Shown here: piece after piece, positions 40,956-52,080 of the stretch | Numbering within the stretch: position 1 is the stretch's first letter | How the letters are laid out: each line of letters starts with the position of its first letter | DNA from: Siphonodentalium dalli | Taxonomy: Eukaryota > Mollusca > Scaphopoda > Gadilida > Siphonodentaliidae | Reading direction: 5' to 3' | Length of the DNA: 64,000 bases | Assembly: GCA_032622095.1 (NCBI GenBank) | Contig: CP136065.1 | Location: 113,565,195-113,629,194 of the forward strand | Translations under genes and position numbers: made by a program | The notes under the pieces: model-generated | Databases searched by the model: none | The model's input: the letters and a program-made list of their open reading frames with translations, nothing else | What the model was told of the DNA's origin: nothing

Positions 40956-41289
40956 AGGGCCTCAAGTTGTTTACAATGTGAATAGAATGTTATTGAAAAT
41001 ATAATATAAGGCGACTTGAGTGCCACCATTGCTTTTTCAAATAATTTAATGAGGAAGTACACAGCGCACCACAACTGATCATCAGGGATGCCGGAGAATT
41101 GTTCCTTGCTGAAAATGTAAACATGCCTTACTGTTAGTTCTTATTTGCCCATAATGCATTCAATGCTCAGAATCTTATCAATGGATGATTATTGATAAAG
41201 AAAATGGTAATAATGGTTTAACAAACTTGGTAAGTTTTTTCATCTGCACCCATTGCGACGTAACGTTATAAATTTCAATAAAAGGTCAG
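40956..41289. other. Intergenic stretch, nothing recognised
   Basis: No repeat or frame of note. Confidence 0.35.
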
Positions 41290-41613
41290 CAGACCACAGT
41301 GTCCCCTGAAAAACGTGGAAAGTCGATGCCGCTTTGTTGAAGAAATTAAAAAAAAAGGTTGAAAGTTTCTAAGTCGAAAAGGTTAATAACTCCGTCAAAA
41401 AATAATTTTTCCGTCATCTATATACATGTTGCACATCTTCAATATATGGGCAACAATATTCTGAAGTTTCAAATCTCTGGGATAAAATCTGTAGGAGGAG
41501 ATGATTACACCATGAAGGTACTCAAAAGTGTGATGGACGGACGTACGAACGGACGGACGGACGGAGCCCGTTTCTATAGTCCCCCAAAAATAAAGTTTTC
41601 GGGGGACAATAAA
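41290..41613 (-). repeat. GGGGGACA-ended interspersed repeat, inverted short copy
   Basis: ACCACAGTGTCCCCTGAAAA to TTTTCGGGGGACAATAAA, the inverse of the ends of 9433-10912, including GTCGATGCCGCTTTGTTGAA. A GGACGGAC microsatellite lies at 41534-41566. Confidence 0.82.
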
Positions 41614-41620
41614 TTAGTAG

Positions 41621-42533
41621 AAATATTCTTAGGTTTTTGTTTGAAAATTAGTTCTGAACTGATCCAATATGCGACAAACTCTGCCACTTTGATATTACTA
41701 CCACCTGGACAGTAGAATGCACATCACCTCATCTGTAAGCATGCCATCAGAGCAAATACAGATCCATTCAAAACACACAGTTACCTGCATGAAAGTACAA
41801 GTTGTTAAATGTCATTTATTTCATTTTCTTATCAATTTGTGGCATATAACTTCAATACAGTTATCTGCAGTTTTGAATTTTCTTGTACATGTATAGAATC
41901 AGTCTTTGTAAACATACTCAGATTCATATGAATACTGAGTCAATTGTATTCCCGCCAACTTTTTATTTCTCGGAAGCCTTGCAGTATTCCCACGAATATC
42001 GGTAATATCGTGCTACGTTAATTGTTTTGATTGGAATCCTTTGTCTTGGTGCTACTAATAGTGAGTTCTGATTGGCGCCACTGATGTGGAATCCTGGGGT
42101 TGGGAAATGAAAACTCTTAAGAAAGTCATCAGACCCACTATTATATATGTGGGTATTTAGTTTACTCCAGACTGATGTAGAATATAATAGTGTTAGGTTT
42201 GAAAATTGTACTCACTTAACACTCACTATAACTGTTCAAAAAATTGATTCTACTCAAGGTATGCAATAAAACTGACCCATTTGACGATAAACAACATGGA
42301 TATATAGGCTTGACACAAGAGTTCTTCATTTTGGGTGGCGTGTAAATTCTTAATTTCACCAGAAATTGATTGAGGTGTGAGTGTGGACAGATACATGAAT
42401 GGTTCTGGGTTCCGAATGTTCAGTTGTTGTCTGATTTGTAATTTATATATTTTAATTTATAAATTTTTTCATCATTTTAGTGCATTTGTAGAAACTGATA
42501 AACACATATCTGTCTCAATAAAATATGATTATT
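41621..42533. other. Intergenic, nothing recognised
   Basis: AT-rich; a frame at 42377-42574 has no support. Confidence 0.35.
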
Positions 42534-42537
42534 TTAA

Positions 42538-42795
42538 CGCTTTGATGATGGGAGTTGCGCTGGTGCAGCATTAAAGATCCTGTGCCAGTGCATTCTCTTA
42601 TATATGCGAGTGCAATAGGGAGCCTCACATATATAAAAGAATGCACTGGTTTACAATATCAAGGTAAATTTGGTTAGGCCAATGCATTCTCTTATATATG
42701 AGAGGCTCCCTATGGGAGACTCGCATATATATATAAAGATAATGCATTGGCACAGGGTTTTCACAAAATTCCAGGAAGCTCCAGTCATGGAAGGG
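42538..42795. mobile_element. TTAA-flanked double-hairpin MITE (family alpha)
   Basis: TTAA at 42534-42537 and 42796-42799. Ends CGCTTTGATGATGGGAG and CTCCAGTCATGGAAGGG; two GCATTCTCTTATATATG hairpins. Confidence 0.86.
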
Positions 42796-42872
42796 TTAAT
42801 GGTATGCATCCAAATTATGTATGTTACTTCCAGTGTTGTTCCCGAGAGTGGCAAAAACACTGCTCCAAAATA

Positions 42873-43601
42873 CAGGGTTGGTGTGAACAAAAATTATCTC
42901 TTGCCAACTTTTTGCCAAATGAATCCCGATGGACTGACCTGACTGTCCATCGGTATTCATTTGGCAAATTCATTTGACCAATAACATAATACATTCCGTA
43001 TTTTTAAACGGGCGTATAAAAATTAGTACAAATATCTGTCATCAAAGCGAGTTATTTCGACTATATTGGTGTTGCAAACAAAGAGCTACATATTAATCTG
43101 GTATCATTCACATTGACTGTTTAACCTACTGTCTTATACTTGTTGGTCATAACACACGGACCATTATCAATACATGGAATACAATGCCATCATTAATATG
43201 GATGGTTTCAATGGCTGGGTACATGGCCGAACAGACAAATTACTTATAGCAGCCGCAAGCAAATTTTACAAAACATTGCTTTTCTGACTCATATTTTAAT
43301 CAGTCAGTAAATGACGTATTTTTATGTCATTAAGTGCATCTTTGAATGTCCGTTTTGTCAATTGTATCGGTTTGTTAACAACTTTCGAATGCGTTTTCGA
43401 GGCCTGGATGCTAATTTATGTCCGTTTATTTAAATCACGCACACCTATCGGATAATCAGCCTTCGATGATGTATTTTAATAAGATCTTTCATATCACAGA
43501 ATTAAAAACCCACTTACCAAAAGTTTTGCAAAATTAATTATTTTTGCCAAATGTAAATTTTTATGCCATCGCAAATTTGGCAAGTGGCAGCACAAACCCT
43601 G
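42873..43601. mobile_element. Probable non-autonomous hAT element, 729 bp
   Basis: Ends CAGGGTTGGTGTGAAC and GGCAGCACAAACCCTG, like the hAT at 4758. Flanks CCAAAATA and TTCAAATA agree at only 5 of 8 positions. Inner TTGCCAAATG and ATTTGGCAA words repeat. A near-palindrome GACTGACCTGACTGTCCAT lies at ~42935. Confidence 0.7.
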
Positions 43602-43609
43602 TTCAAATA

Positions 43610-44319
43610 ACACAGTACACACATGATGTTAGCTGAGAAGAAGATAATTATGTATTAGTAATTCAAAACCTGAATCTTAATTTGAAAATTGGTTGTGGTA
43701 ATGTGTTCCGATAAGACTGGTTGTGAGATTGTGTGAAAGATACTGAGTAAATCATTGGTACATTGAGTCCTGTGCTTTTTGTGTATAATCAAAATAGTTT
43801 GATGCCATACTGTGATATTTTACATGCTATAGATCTCATCTTATTCACAAAGTATATTTTTACATATATTCACAAAGTTATTGCTTACTAATTGCAATTT
43901 GTTTATTTATAAAGAAGTGAGCACAATGTAAATGATGTAAACATCTGTTTTGTTACATTTATGACTGTTATATCTACTCTGATTTGTGCATATGCAAGCA
44001 GAATGGGTTTGAACATTTCACTCTCATCCAAGAAGAGATTTTTCTCTATGATTCATGGAAATATTCCCCTGAAGGGGCTTAGTTGGGAGAAACACCCTGC
44101 CACTTCAGCACATACCTCTAAATTGACAAGAAGACTGTTGGAGGAGATTGTGCTTTTTCATCAATTGTGGATAATTTATTTTTCATTGCTTGCTACAATG
44201 AATCATGATTTTTAAATTTCACTTCAATAAAATAATATCACAAATCTTAATATTTCTTTAACTTCATTTTCCACCAAGCGGCGCTAGCCCAGGGATTTTC
44301 TGTGTATTTCACGGAGACA
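43610..44319. other. Intergenic, nothing firm
   Basis: The + frame at 43961-44215 (84 codons) has no recognisable motif; left unannotated. Confidence 0.35.
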
Positions 44320-44327
44320 TTATGAGA

Positions 44328-44672
44328 CAGGGACCAGCCTATGGTCAAAATATAGGGAGAAGTGACTTCTCCCTCTTGGAAAAATTAGGAGAAGTGAGGG
44401 CTTACCAGGGAGAAGTGGAGCGTTAGTGCGACTATTTGTCGCTAGTAACTATTCATTAGAACTGATTGTTTTAGCTGTTATTATTGTCCACAATAGATTT
44501 TCTACATGGGTGAGGATAAACTGGAAGTGTTAAGCTGAGCAGTAGATCATCCAGTCACCAATTCTTCAGGGAGATTTTTTTTTTTAGGGCGACATCCACT
44601 TCTCCCTGACGTCATTTCAGGGAGACTTGCGGCCACACAGGGCGACTATTTCGCCCCCTAGGCTGGTCCCTG
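44328..44672. mobile_element. hAT MITE, 345 bp, perfect 8-bp TSD
   Basis: TIR CAGGGACCAGCCTA / TAGGCTGGTCCCTG. TTATGAGA at 44320-44327 and 44673-44680. Internal GGGAGAAGTG / CACTTCTCCCT words are mirrored. Confidence 0.93.
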
Positions 44673-44759
44673 TTATGAGAGCGGATAGACATTGTTGAAT
44701 ACATCAAAGGGATAATTTTTCCACTACATGCTTGTAAATTTTCAAAACATTTGCTAATA

Positions 44760-46170
44760 ATTGTGGGCTGCTGGTTGTGATGATTCAAAAGTGAAATCCA
44801 AGATGGCAGCCATATTTTTTTAACTAAATTCGGGGAAAAAAATGGTAAGCCACCATCAGTGTTCACGCTGTCGGTAGCCAAATTAGCCAATGGCTAATCT
44901 TTTTCGAATTTGGCTAATAAAAATTTCATTTGGCTAAACTTTTTTTGACCCCAAATGGAGACTGAAAGCATGAATTTTTGGCAAGTGGGTTTTCAATTCT
45001 GTGATGTGAACGATCTAGTCTGAAAACATCGTAAGTGGGATTATATCGCCGACTTTACAAAGGGAAACCCGATCGCGGACAGTACAAAGGGAAACCCGTC
45101 ACGAAACAGCAAAAAATCATTATTTTACATTTAATCCGCTAATCCCCCATTGTCTGTCTGGTCACTCACGGGACTCCTGCACAATGCATGTTTATGATGA
45201 CATTGTATTTATGACGGTCAAGGTTTATGAGCACCAAGTGTAAGACAATAGCTTAATCAGCCAAATGTGAATCACGACAGATATTTTGTGGCTATTTGTC
45301 GGCAATACCGATGCATTCAAAATAATATGTCCCCAAATCACTCGTTGACATAAAGATTAATAATTTTTTAATAAATAATATATATAAAAATATTTCTAGT
45401 TCATCAAAATTAGTTAAATTATTGTGTATTTTACCTGTGTCTGTTAGATTTGATGTTTTAGTCATTAATTGTGAACCGACCAGAAAACGATGATTTAATT
45501 TGTCCAGAATTATTTTTAATTTGGCTAAACAACATTTGGCTAAAGTTTTTTTCATTTGGCTAATAAAATTTTCATTTGGCTAAACTTTTGGCTAAACTTT
45601 TTTTCGGTCCAGCGCGAACACTGGCTACCATCAAGAGGGCACCCCGAGGATCAATATGCAGTTTAATCGCCATCGGCTGCCATCTTGGATTTTACTCTTT
45701 GCATGACTAAATCCTTTGGCTCACCCTACAGACCACATCCCTCATCCAATTGGGGATCACCTCATGATGGGAGCTATCGAATTGAATGTTATTTTGAAAA
45801 ATGGCTGCCGACAGCCATTTTGTATTTACTCTTTGCATGACTAAATCCTTTGGAACACCCTAAAACTAACGTTTTCCATCCAATTGATCCCAAACTTCAT
45901 AGGAATCTTAGGGGGGTGACCTATTGATGAGAGATATCGAACTTGAATAAAAAAAAAATCCTGCCTGCTCCTATTCTTGATACCTTTCTTTGCATGACTA
46001 AATTCTTTGGCACACTCTACAAACAAAAGTTTTAATCTGATTCATCCCAAACTTCATATAAATCTGCAGGGTAACCTATAGATGGGTGCTATCTAATTTT
46101 TCCTAATTTCGTTGAAACACATGGGTGGGTACCAGTGGCCATCTTATATTTCATATTTAAATCGATTGGC
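44760..46170 (-). repeat. Diverged ~200-bp repeat cluster (inverse orientation)
   Basis: Words CCAAGATGGCAGCC, GACTAAATCCTTTGGCACAC and TGACCTATTGATGAGAG recur at roughly 110-200-bp spacing; reverse complements of the cluster at 48090-48770. Interrupted by the hAT element. Confidence 0.75.
44857..45623. mobile_element. hAT element, 767 bp, TSD GCYACCAT
   Basis: TIR CAGTGTTCACGCTG / CAGCGCGAACACTG. Flanks GCCACCAT (44849-44856) and GCTACCAT (45624-45631) differ by one base. Repeated TTTGGCTAA words sit near both ends. Inserted in the ~200-bp dispersed repeat. Confidence 0.88.
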
Positions 46171-47092
46171 ACACCCTGCAGCAACATTTATTGGAGAAAT
46201 GTTTAGTCACTCCATTGTCTGTAATGTATGACATTATCCCCACTGCGAGTTAAGCTAGTGTCATTGGCACTTTCATTAGAACTCTTGTTCATACGTTTTT
46301 TGTCTGATTACTATACAAAGCTTAGGAAGTATGGCTATGTCGATATGGCATTTAAGGAATACCATCATAAATAATAAAATATCGACTTGATTAATGTGCA
46401 TGTATCTATATTTATATTGAGTGGAGTAGGCAAGCATATAAAGAAAATGAGATTCAAGAATGCAAAATATGTAAATCAGGAACCGGTGACAGAAGTTCTG
46501 TTTGGAAAATGTTCCATGACTCTTGATGTATTGCATGTATCGTTAGGACAGAACTTGTGGATTTTATCGACCATTCTTATCATTCCTCTCAAATTAAGTA
46601 GACATAATTAGAAGGTTCCAATGATCCCTGTCCATTTAAACAACATACCAGCTAGCTAAATATCACACCAATACAGTGCTATGAATTGGCTTATGTGTAG
46701 ATACATATAATCAAAGATGAAAGATGCCGCGCATGTTCAGTTCAAGCATAGGTGTGCTACACAACACTATTAATAAAGATCATGGAGGCATGTCATTATC
46801 ATCAAAAGGAGAGCTACAATGAGTTCATAATTCTTGAAGATTGTCGGTACATGTATCATCAAAGGGTCGCTACATTGAGTTAATAATCCTGGAACATTGT
46901 TCATTATTTGAATTGGATTGTTACGTTTTTGCTGCATATGGCATCAGGAGGCAAAGTTAGGCATTGGTTTCGACTAATTCAGGGTCAACTTATTTAATAT
47001 GCAAATACTACTCTAGTATTCCAAACATGCAGACCCAAATAAACATTCAGGGAAGTGCAGTTTGCATGAGAGTGATGAGACCATTATAACTG
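46171..47092. other. Intergenic, nothing recognised
   Basis: Overlapping open frames on both strands (46276-46611) are AT-rich and unsupported. Confidence 0.35.
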
Positions 47093-47096
47093 TTAA

Positions 47097-47540
47097 AGAA
47101 ATTCAATCCGATTCAATGGTCCCATATCAGATTCCAACAACAACAAAAATTTGAAATGCCGCTTCAGTTATCAGAATCGATTAACTGCCCAAAAATAATG
47201 CTAACCACAGTCAACTATAGCATAAAATTTCTCAAAACATGTTATTTATCAACATTTTGTTCGTAACAAAATTTTGCCGGATTGTCAAAAATCTGACACA
47301 AAAAGCCACTTGATTTTAGAGTTATCCATCTTCATCCACAATTTGGTCCGAGAGCGTCTTCTCGTCGACTTTTACTGGGCCACTAAAATATTATTGGTGG
47401 TGAAAAATAATAGACTTAAAAAATTGATATCTGATCACTCAGCTTTGATGGGTGGGTTCCTCGACTCGAATCACATATTTTTTACCCCATGAAGCCAAGG
47501 AAATAGTAATTTGCGACAGTTAATTAGGATTATGCATCTT
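47097..47540 (+). mobile_element. TTAA-flanked AGGTACTCAATCC-family MITE (copy 4)
   Basis: TTAA at 47093-47096 and 47541-47544. Starts AGAAATTCAATCCGATTCAA and ends AGGATTATGCATCT. Confidence 0.82.
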
Positions 47541-47544
47541 TAAC

Positions 47545-48089
47545 ATTTGTAATTATGGGATACATAAATTGCATGGAATGTGCATTAACATACACCAGCA
47601 TTTTCACAAGGGTGCATCCTATCCAGTCTGTGAAATGGTTATTGTTATGCCTGTTCTGGTGTCCCTCTTCTGCAGTGAATTCACACAGTTGTCAAACCAT
47701 AAACAAACATGACATCTTAAACAGACAGGAGTCAGAAGTAAAATCCTGTGCTCAACCCAGGATAGAAATAAATTAAACCCAATTTAAGCTGACTCAACCT
47801 GCACAAATGTAATTTTTTGTGGTGAAATATTTCACAACATATTCTGATTTTAGCAAGTACTAATACTTACTATTACATGCTTCCGGAACAGTGGTTTTAC
47901 GTGCTGTGCAAATGCAATGGAGCATATCTGACATATGTTTGGTATTATGTACAGCTGTCATACAGCTGGCATCAATGGGAGAATAAATGAAAGTGTCAAT
48001 GACACTGTTGCTTAAATTGGGGGAGGAGATAAATTTTTTCTGAGCAATGAATAGAATGACAAAGAAGAAGGAAAGTAAACTAGAGATCA
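47545..48089. other. Intergenic, nothing recognised
   Basis: No supported coding frame or repeat. Confidence 0.35.
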
Positions 48090-48770
48090 CCCCAAAGATC
48101 CATATGAAGTTTGGTGATGATCAGATGAGGAATGTGGTCTGTCGAGTGTGCCAAAGGATTCAGTCATACAAAGAGTAAATTTAAAGATGGCAACTGACGG
48201 CCATGTTTTTCAACAAATTTCGGTCAAAATAGGCTCCCATCTAGAGGTCACCCCGAAGATATGAGAGAAGCGGTCTGTAGGGTGCGCCAAAGCATTTAGT
48301 CATACAAAGAGTAAATTCAAAAATGGCCATTGGCGGCCATATATTTTAACGAATGTCGGTCAAAATAGGAGGCTCCCATCTAGAGGTCACACTGAAGATC
48401 CATATGAAGTTCGGTGATCATCAGATGAGGGATGTGGCCTGTTGTTTGTGCCAAAGGATTTAGTCATGCAAAGAGTAAATTCCAAGATGGCTGCCGGCGA
48501 CCATGTTTTTCATCAAAATTTTTTCAAATTTGATAGCTCCCATTTAGAGGTGATTCTAAACATGCCTGTAAAGTTTCAAATCAATTATCCAATAAATGTG
48601 GGCTGTGCCGATGAATTCAAATCTGAAATCCAAGATGGCTACTGGCGGCCAAATTTCAGTCAAAATAGGAGGCTCCCATCTAGAGGTCACCCCAAGATCC
48701 ATAAGAAGTTTGGTGATGATTGGATTAGGGATGTGGTCTGTAGGGTGTGCCAAAGGATTTAGTCATGCAC
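48090..48770 (+). repeat. Diverged ~130-200-bp tandem repeat
   Basis: At least four copies of a unit with AGAGGTCACCCCAAGATCCA, AAGTTTGGTGATGATCAGAT, GTGTGCCAAAGGATTTAGTC and CAAGATGGCTGCCGGC. Some unit frames are open (48442-48762), but the repeats are not coding. Confidence 0.82.
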
Positions 48771-48899
48771 GTTTATTTGTAGTCCAAATTTCCTTGGACG
48801 CAAACCAGCTAGTGATATCGGTAGAGCGAGATTCTAGATTACGTCCTAGACCCATTCATATAGCATTCTACATATATGTCGGGCTTCAAAGGCCAACTT

Positions 48900-48990
48900 A
48901 ATTTTCAAATCCCCAGATCACATTATATACAACTTATTCCATATTATGTACCATTTGAAAGAGGAAGCTCCAAAACATTGTATTACCGGT
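48900..48990 (+). repeat. Dispersed repeat shared with intron 12
   Basis: ACCATTTGAAAGAGGAAGCT and CCAAAACATTGTATTA match 37793-37830. Confidence 0.65.
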
Positions 48991-49053
48991 ATCAACTTAT
49001 CTGGGCACAACCCACAAATGGCTGGAAAACTTCCTCACAAAAAGAGAGATGAG

Positions 49054-49708
49054 AGTGGTACTCGAAGGAGAAGCGTCACCAAACGTACCAGTGGAGTCAG
49101 GTGTACCACAGGGAACATACTTGGACCACTGCTATTCCTTTGTCATGTGAACGACCTACCGAAAGCCGTAACCTCAGAGGTAAAATTATTTGCAGACGAT
49201 TGCCTCCTCTATAGACAGATCAGAGACCAGTCTGACCACCATGCACTACAGAAAGACCTCTCCTCGTTAGAAAAATGGGCCGACCAATGGGGGATGCGTT
49301 TCAACGCAAAAACAATGCTAAATCATGTCTACAAAGAACAAATCAACCCACATGTACCAACTAGACAACCACATCCTCCAGTCAGTAGATGAAACACCAT
49401 ATCTAGGACTCACTTTTACCAACAACATAACCTGGTCATCCCATATAAACAAAATTGTCAAAAGAGCCAACAGCACCTTTGGATTCCTTAAATGAAACAT
49501 CAGCAAAGCCGATAAGCACAAGAAACTGGCTTACCAGTCCATGGTAAGATCCACACTCGAATACGGGGCAGAAATATGGGATCCATACTTGCAAAAGGAC
49601 ATCGACAACATCGTAAGGGTACAGAAAAAAGATGCAAGATTCATCACCAACAATTACAAAGACAGAGATAAAGGTGCAGTCACAGCCATGATGGAGCTAG
49701 AATCTTAA
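49054..49708 (+). pseudogene. CR1/jockey-type reverse transcriptase fragment, frameshifted
   Basis: One frame (49054-49312) covers the palm: a decayed SGV-x(5)-ILGPLLF motif and the catalytic FADD box (49186-49200, EVKLFADDCLLY). A frameshift near 49312 moves the coding signal to another frame, which continues with YLGLTF (~49425), an in-frame TGA at ~49492, and the thumb-side motif STLEYGAEIWDPYLQKDI (~49550). It ends at TAA ~49706. The endonuclease and N-terminal parts are missing. Same clade as 14504-14998. Confidence 0.9.
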
Positions 49709-49710
49709 AT

Positions 49711-50600
49711 TTAAATAAATCAAGGTTAGTCCTAATAACGTGTTGATTTGTAGAGTGAAATCAATTAAAATACTAAGACTAAAAACCTGCCACTGGATCT
49801 GGGCATAAACTAGTATCTCTGATATCACGAGCTGGTTTATATCCAAGGAAACTTGGACTAGTTTATTTGGAACACAAGGGTAACCGTTTCAACAATAATG
49901 GGTACAGGCAAGGTAATGAAAAAATCTGACACAAAGAAGAAGTCACTTATTCCAGAATTTAATATACTACAAAAATAACAAACTTTGTATAATCATTATA
50001 ACAATAACTTGGTATAAACCTAAATTTGAACATCACAGCCAGGGTCACGTGCCCATCATTTTATCTCTGAGAGGTTTGTTGAGTTGTGATTCTATTTCCC
50101 GTGGATGAGTTGAATGTTTCGGAAGGGATCTGGCAATTTCACCAATCAAGTTCACTGAATTCTGAAATAGGCAATAAGCTGTAATATAACAAATACAATG
50201 CCAAGAGTGGCAAATGCCAAGAGTGGCAAATGCCCTTGATGCTCAGTTTAGAATGTCGGCAATGCTAAAAGTTTATCTGGATGAAACATTGTGCTGTTTT
50301 CTAAGTATAAGAATCTACTGATTGTAGAAACACCAATGCACATGCATGAATGATTCTATAACATCCATAGCTTGTGATTAAGATAATTTACTCACCTTTA
50401 TATCTCTCCTACAACCCCCAATTACTCATTCATTGAAATAGCTTAGGTATGGACCAGAGGCACCACTTTAAATCACTCACATGTTTTTGTATATATGTTG
50501 GTTATATAATCAGGCCTTGATCACCACATCTGCGCCAGGAGTTGTTCAAACAGTCCTTGAGATAATGACATCCCCTGGTGATAAACTGTTATACTCTCCA
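49711..50600. other. Probably 3' untranslated part of a retroelement plus unassigned sequence
   Basis: A NCAAGAGTGGCAAATGC duplication at 50200-50230; otherwise no features. Confidence 0.4.
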
Positions 50601-50675
50601 TATATTGTAATTGTTGTAAACATAATAATATGTCTGCATTATATCGCCAAATAAACAATCAATCAATCAATAAGA
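50600..50675 (+). mobile_element. 3' tail of a CR1/jockey-like element with (AATC)n
   Basis: ATGTCTGCATTATATCGCCA then AATAAACAATCAATCAATCA: a short microsatellite end after an AATAAA, typical of CR1/L2/jockey 3' ends. Lies 0.9 kb after the RT fragment and may be its own tail. Confidence 0.6.
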
Positions 50676-51717
50676 ACGTCCATAACTCTGGTGAAAATCA
50701 ATCATTGAAACCCATCTAATGAATGTATCATTTCACTCATAATGGTCTATCATTATACTGAAAGATATTCAAATCAAACAGTTGGTAATGCTGAATATGT
50801 AGAAATAGCCATATCACACAGTGATATGATGTTGGATGCTGCTTTTTATTGGAACCTGCTTGAGGAGACCAGTAGTGATGTTCCTGATAATCGAAATCGA
50901 CTTTCGGCCGACAATAGCCCATCGGATAAAAATTGGATGTTGTGGTGCCAAAACAAATATCTGTTCGTGCAATATACAATATATACATCCTACAACTGCC
51001 ATATTTACTGTAAAAAGCAGTTGTAATGGTCTAAAAATAAGCTTTTGGCATTGTCCAAATAGTATTGATATGTTTATAGATGAGCATGCCAATGCACTGC
51101 CCCGACATATGTCGTGGAATATGAAATTATTGGTTCCATAACATGGACACGTAGTGAGAATCAAAGAAAGCTTTAAACAGTTAAGCGACCTGACCTCATT
51201 ACATAGTTTCCTGTTGAGCACGTGCCATGTGACATTACCTGCTGTGCAAAGGCTTTGATACATGCATTTAATAGTACACTATATGAATTAGCACAGTCAC
51301 GATCAGAACTATCTTCAATAACAACCAACGTGAGGAGAGCATTGTATAATATCCAAATGAGGACGATTTGTGAAATACCCGTATTGCATTTAAGCCTAAT
51401 CATTGATATTGAAATGTCTATGCTACATGAAGATTTTGAAGTCCAGCAAGGGCCGTAACTATGATAGAATGAATGGGCCCAAAGCTGGGCTATCACTGTA
51501 CCAAATTAAAACCAAATCTGATGACCCACACCCGAGTTACAAGGTGAAATATTTGCACAGACACAAAATTTACTTCTGAGTCTAACAAGGGCCATAACTC
51601 TGGTTAAAATATATGGATGAAACCCGTATTATGTGATTATCCTTTGCATCAAGCTGGGCTATCACCATACCAAAGGAAAACAAAATATGTGTACTAATAT
51701 CCAAGTTACATGGTGAT
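50676..51717. repeat. Dispersed repeat remnants (CAAGGGCCATAACTCTGG)
   Basis: AGCAAGGGCCGTAACTATGA (51443) and AACAAGGGCCATAACTCTGG (51585) head two ~140-bp repeats with GCTGGGCTATCACYRTACCA. Long overlapping frames on both strands at 50740-51496 show no domains. Confidence 0.6.
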
Positions 51718-52069
51718 ATATTATTTTTAAAATTATAATACATTTTTCCTTAAAGAAAGCCTGAACACTGAACTATATGGATAGATGTCCTGCGTTTGTA
51801 AAACCATAGTAGAAAAGGGGTTAACTTTTTGGTCGCCTACGATCACTCACGGTCTTCACTCTTCAGTGGCTTGCCTCGGAATCAGTCACGCATGCGCAAG
51901 TCCCAATATAATTCACTGTACAGATTGAATTAGCCAGTTTATTTTCAACTCAATCAGAAGATTGGCGAGTCGCGGGGTTGGGAATGGCACCGCCATGGGA
52001 GGGCCCTATGATAGTTCAGTGTTCAGGCTTTCTTTAAGGAAAAATGTATTATAATTTTAAAAATAATAT
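51718..52069. repeat. Terminal module A1 with its own 57-bp inverted repeat
   Basis: ATATTATTTTTAAAATTATA..CCTTAAAGAAAGCCTGAAC mirrored by GTTCAGGCTTTCTTTAAGG..TATAATTTTAAAAATAATAT. Contains GACT/TCACGCATGCGCA, an NRF-1-like palindrome. Confidence 0.82.
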
Positions 52070-52080
52070 TTTTCCGCTAA

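Noticed and set aside
50737-51496. Long overlapping frames (up to 149 codons) on both strands
   Set aside because: No domain and no consistent splice sites; part lies in a dispersed repeat.
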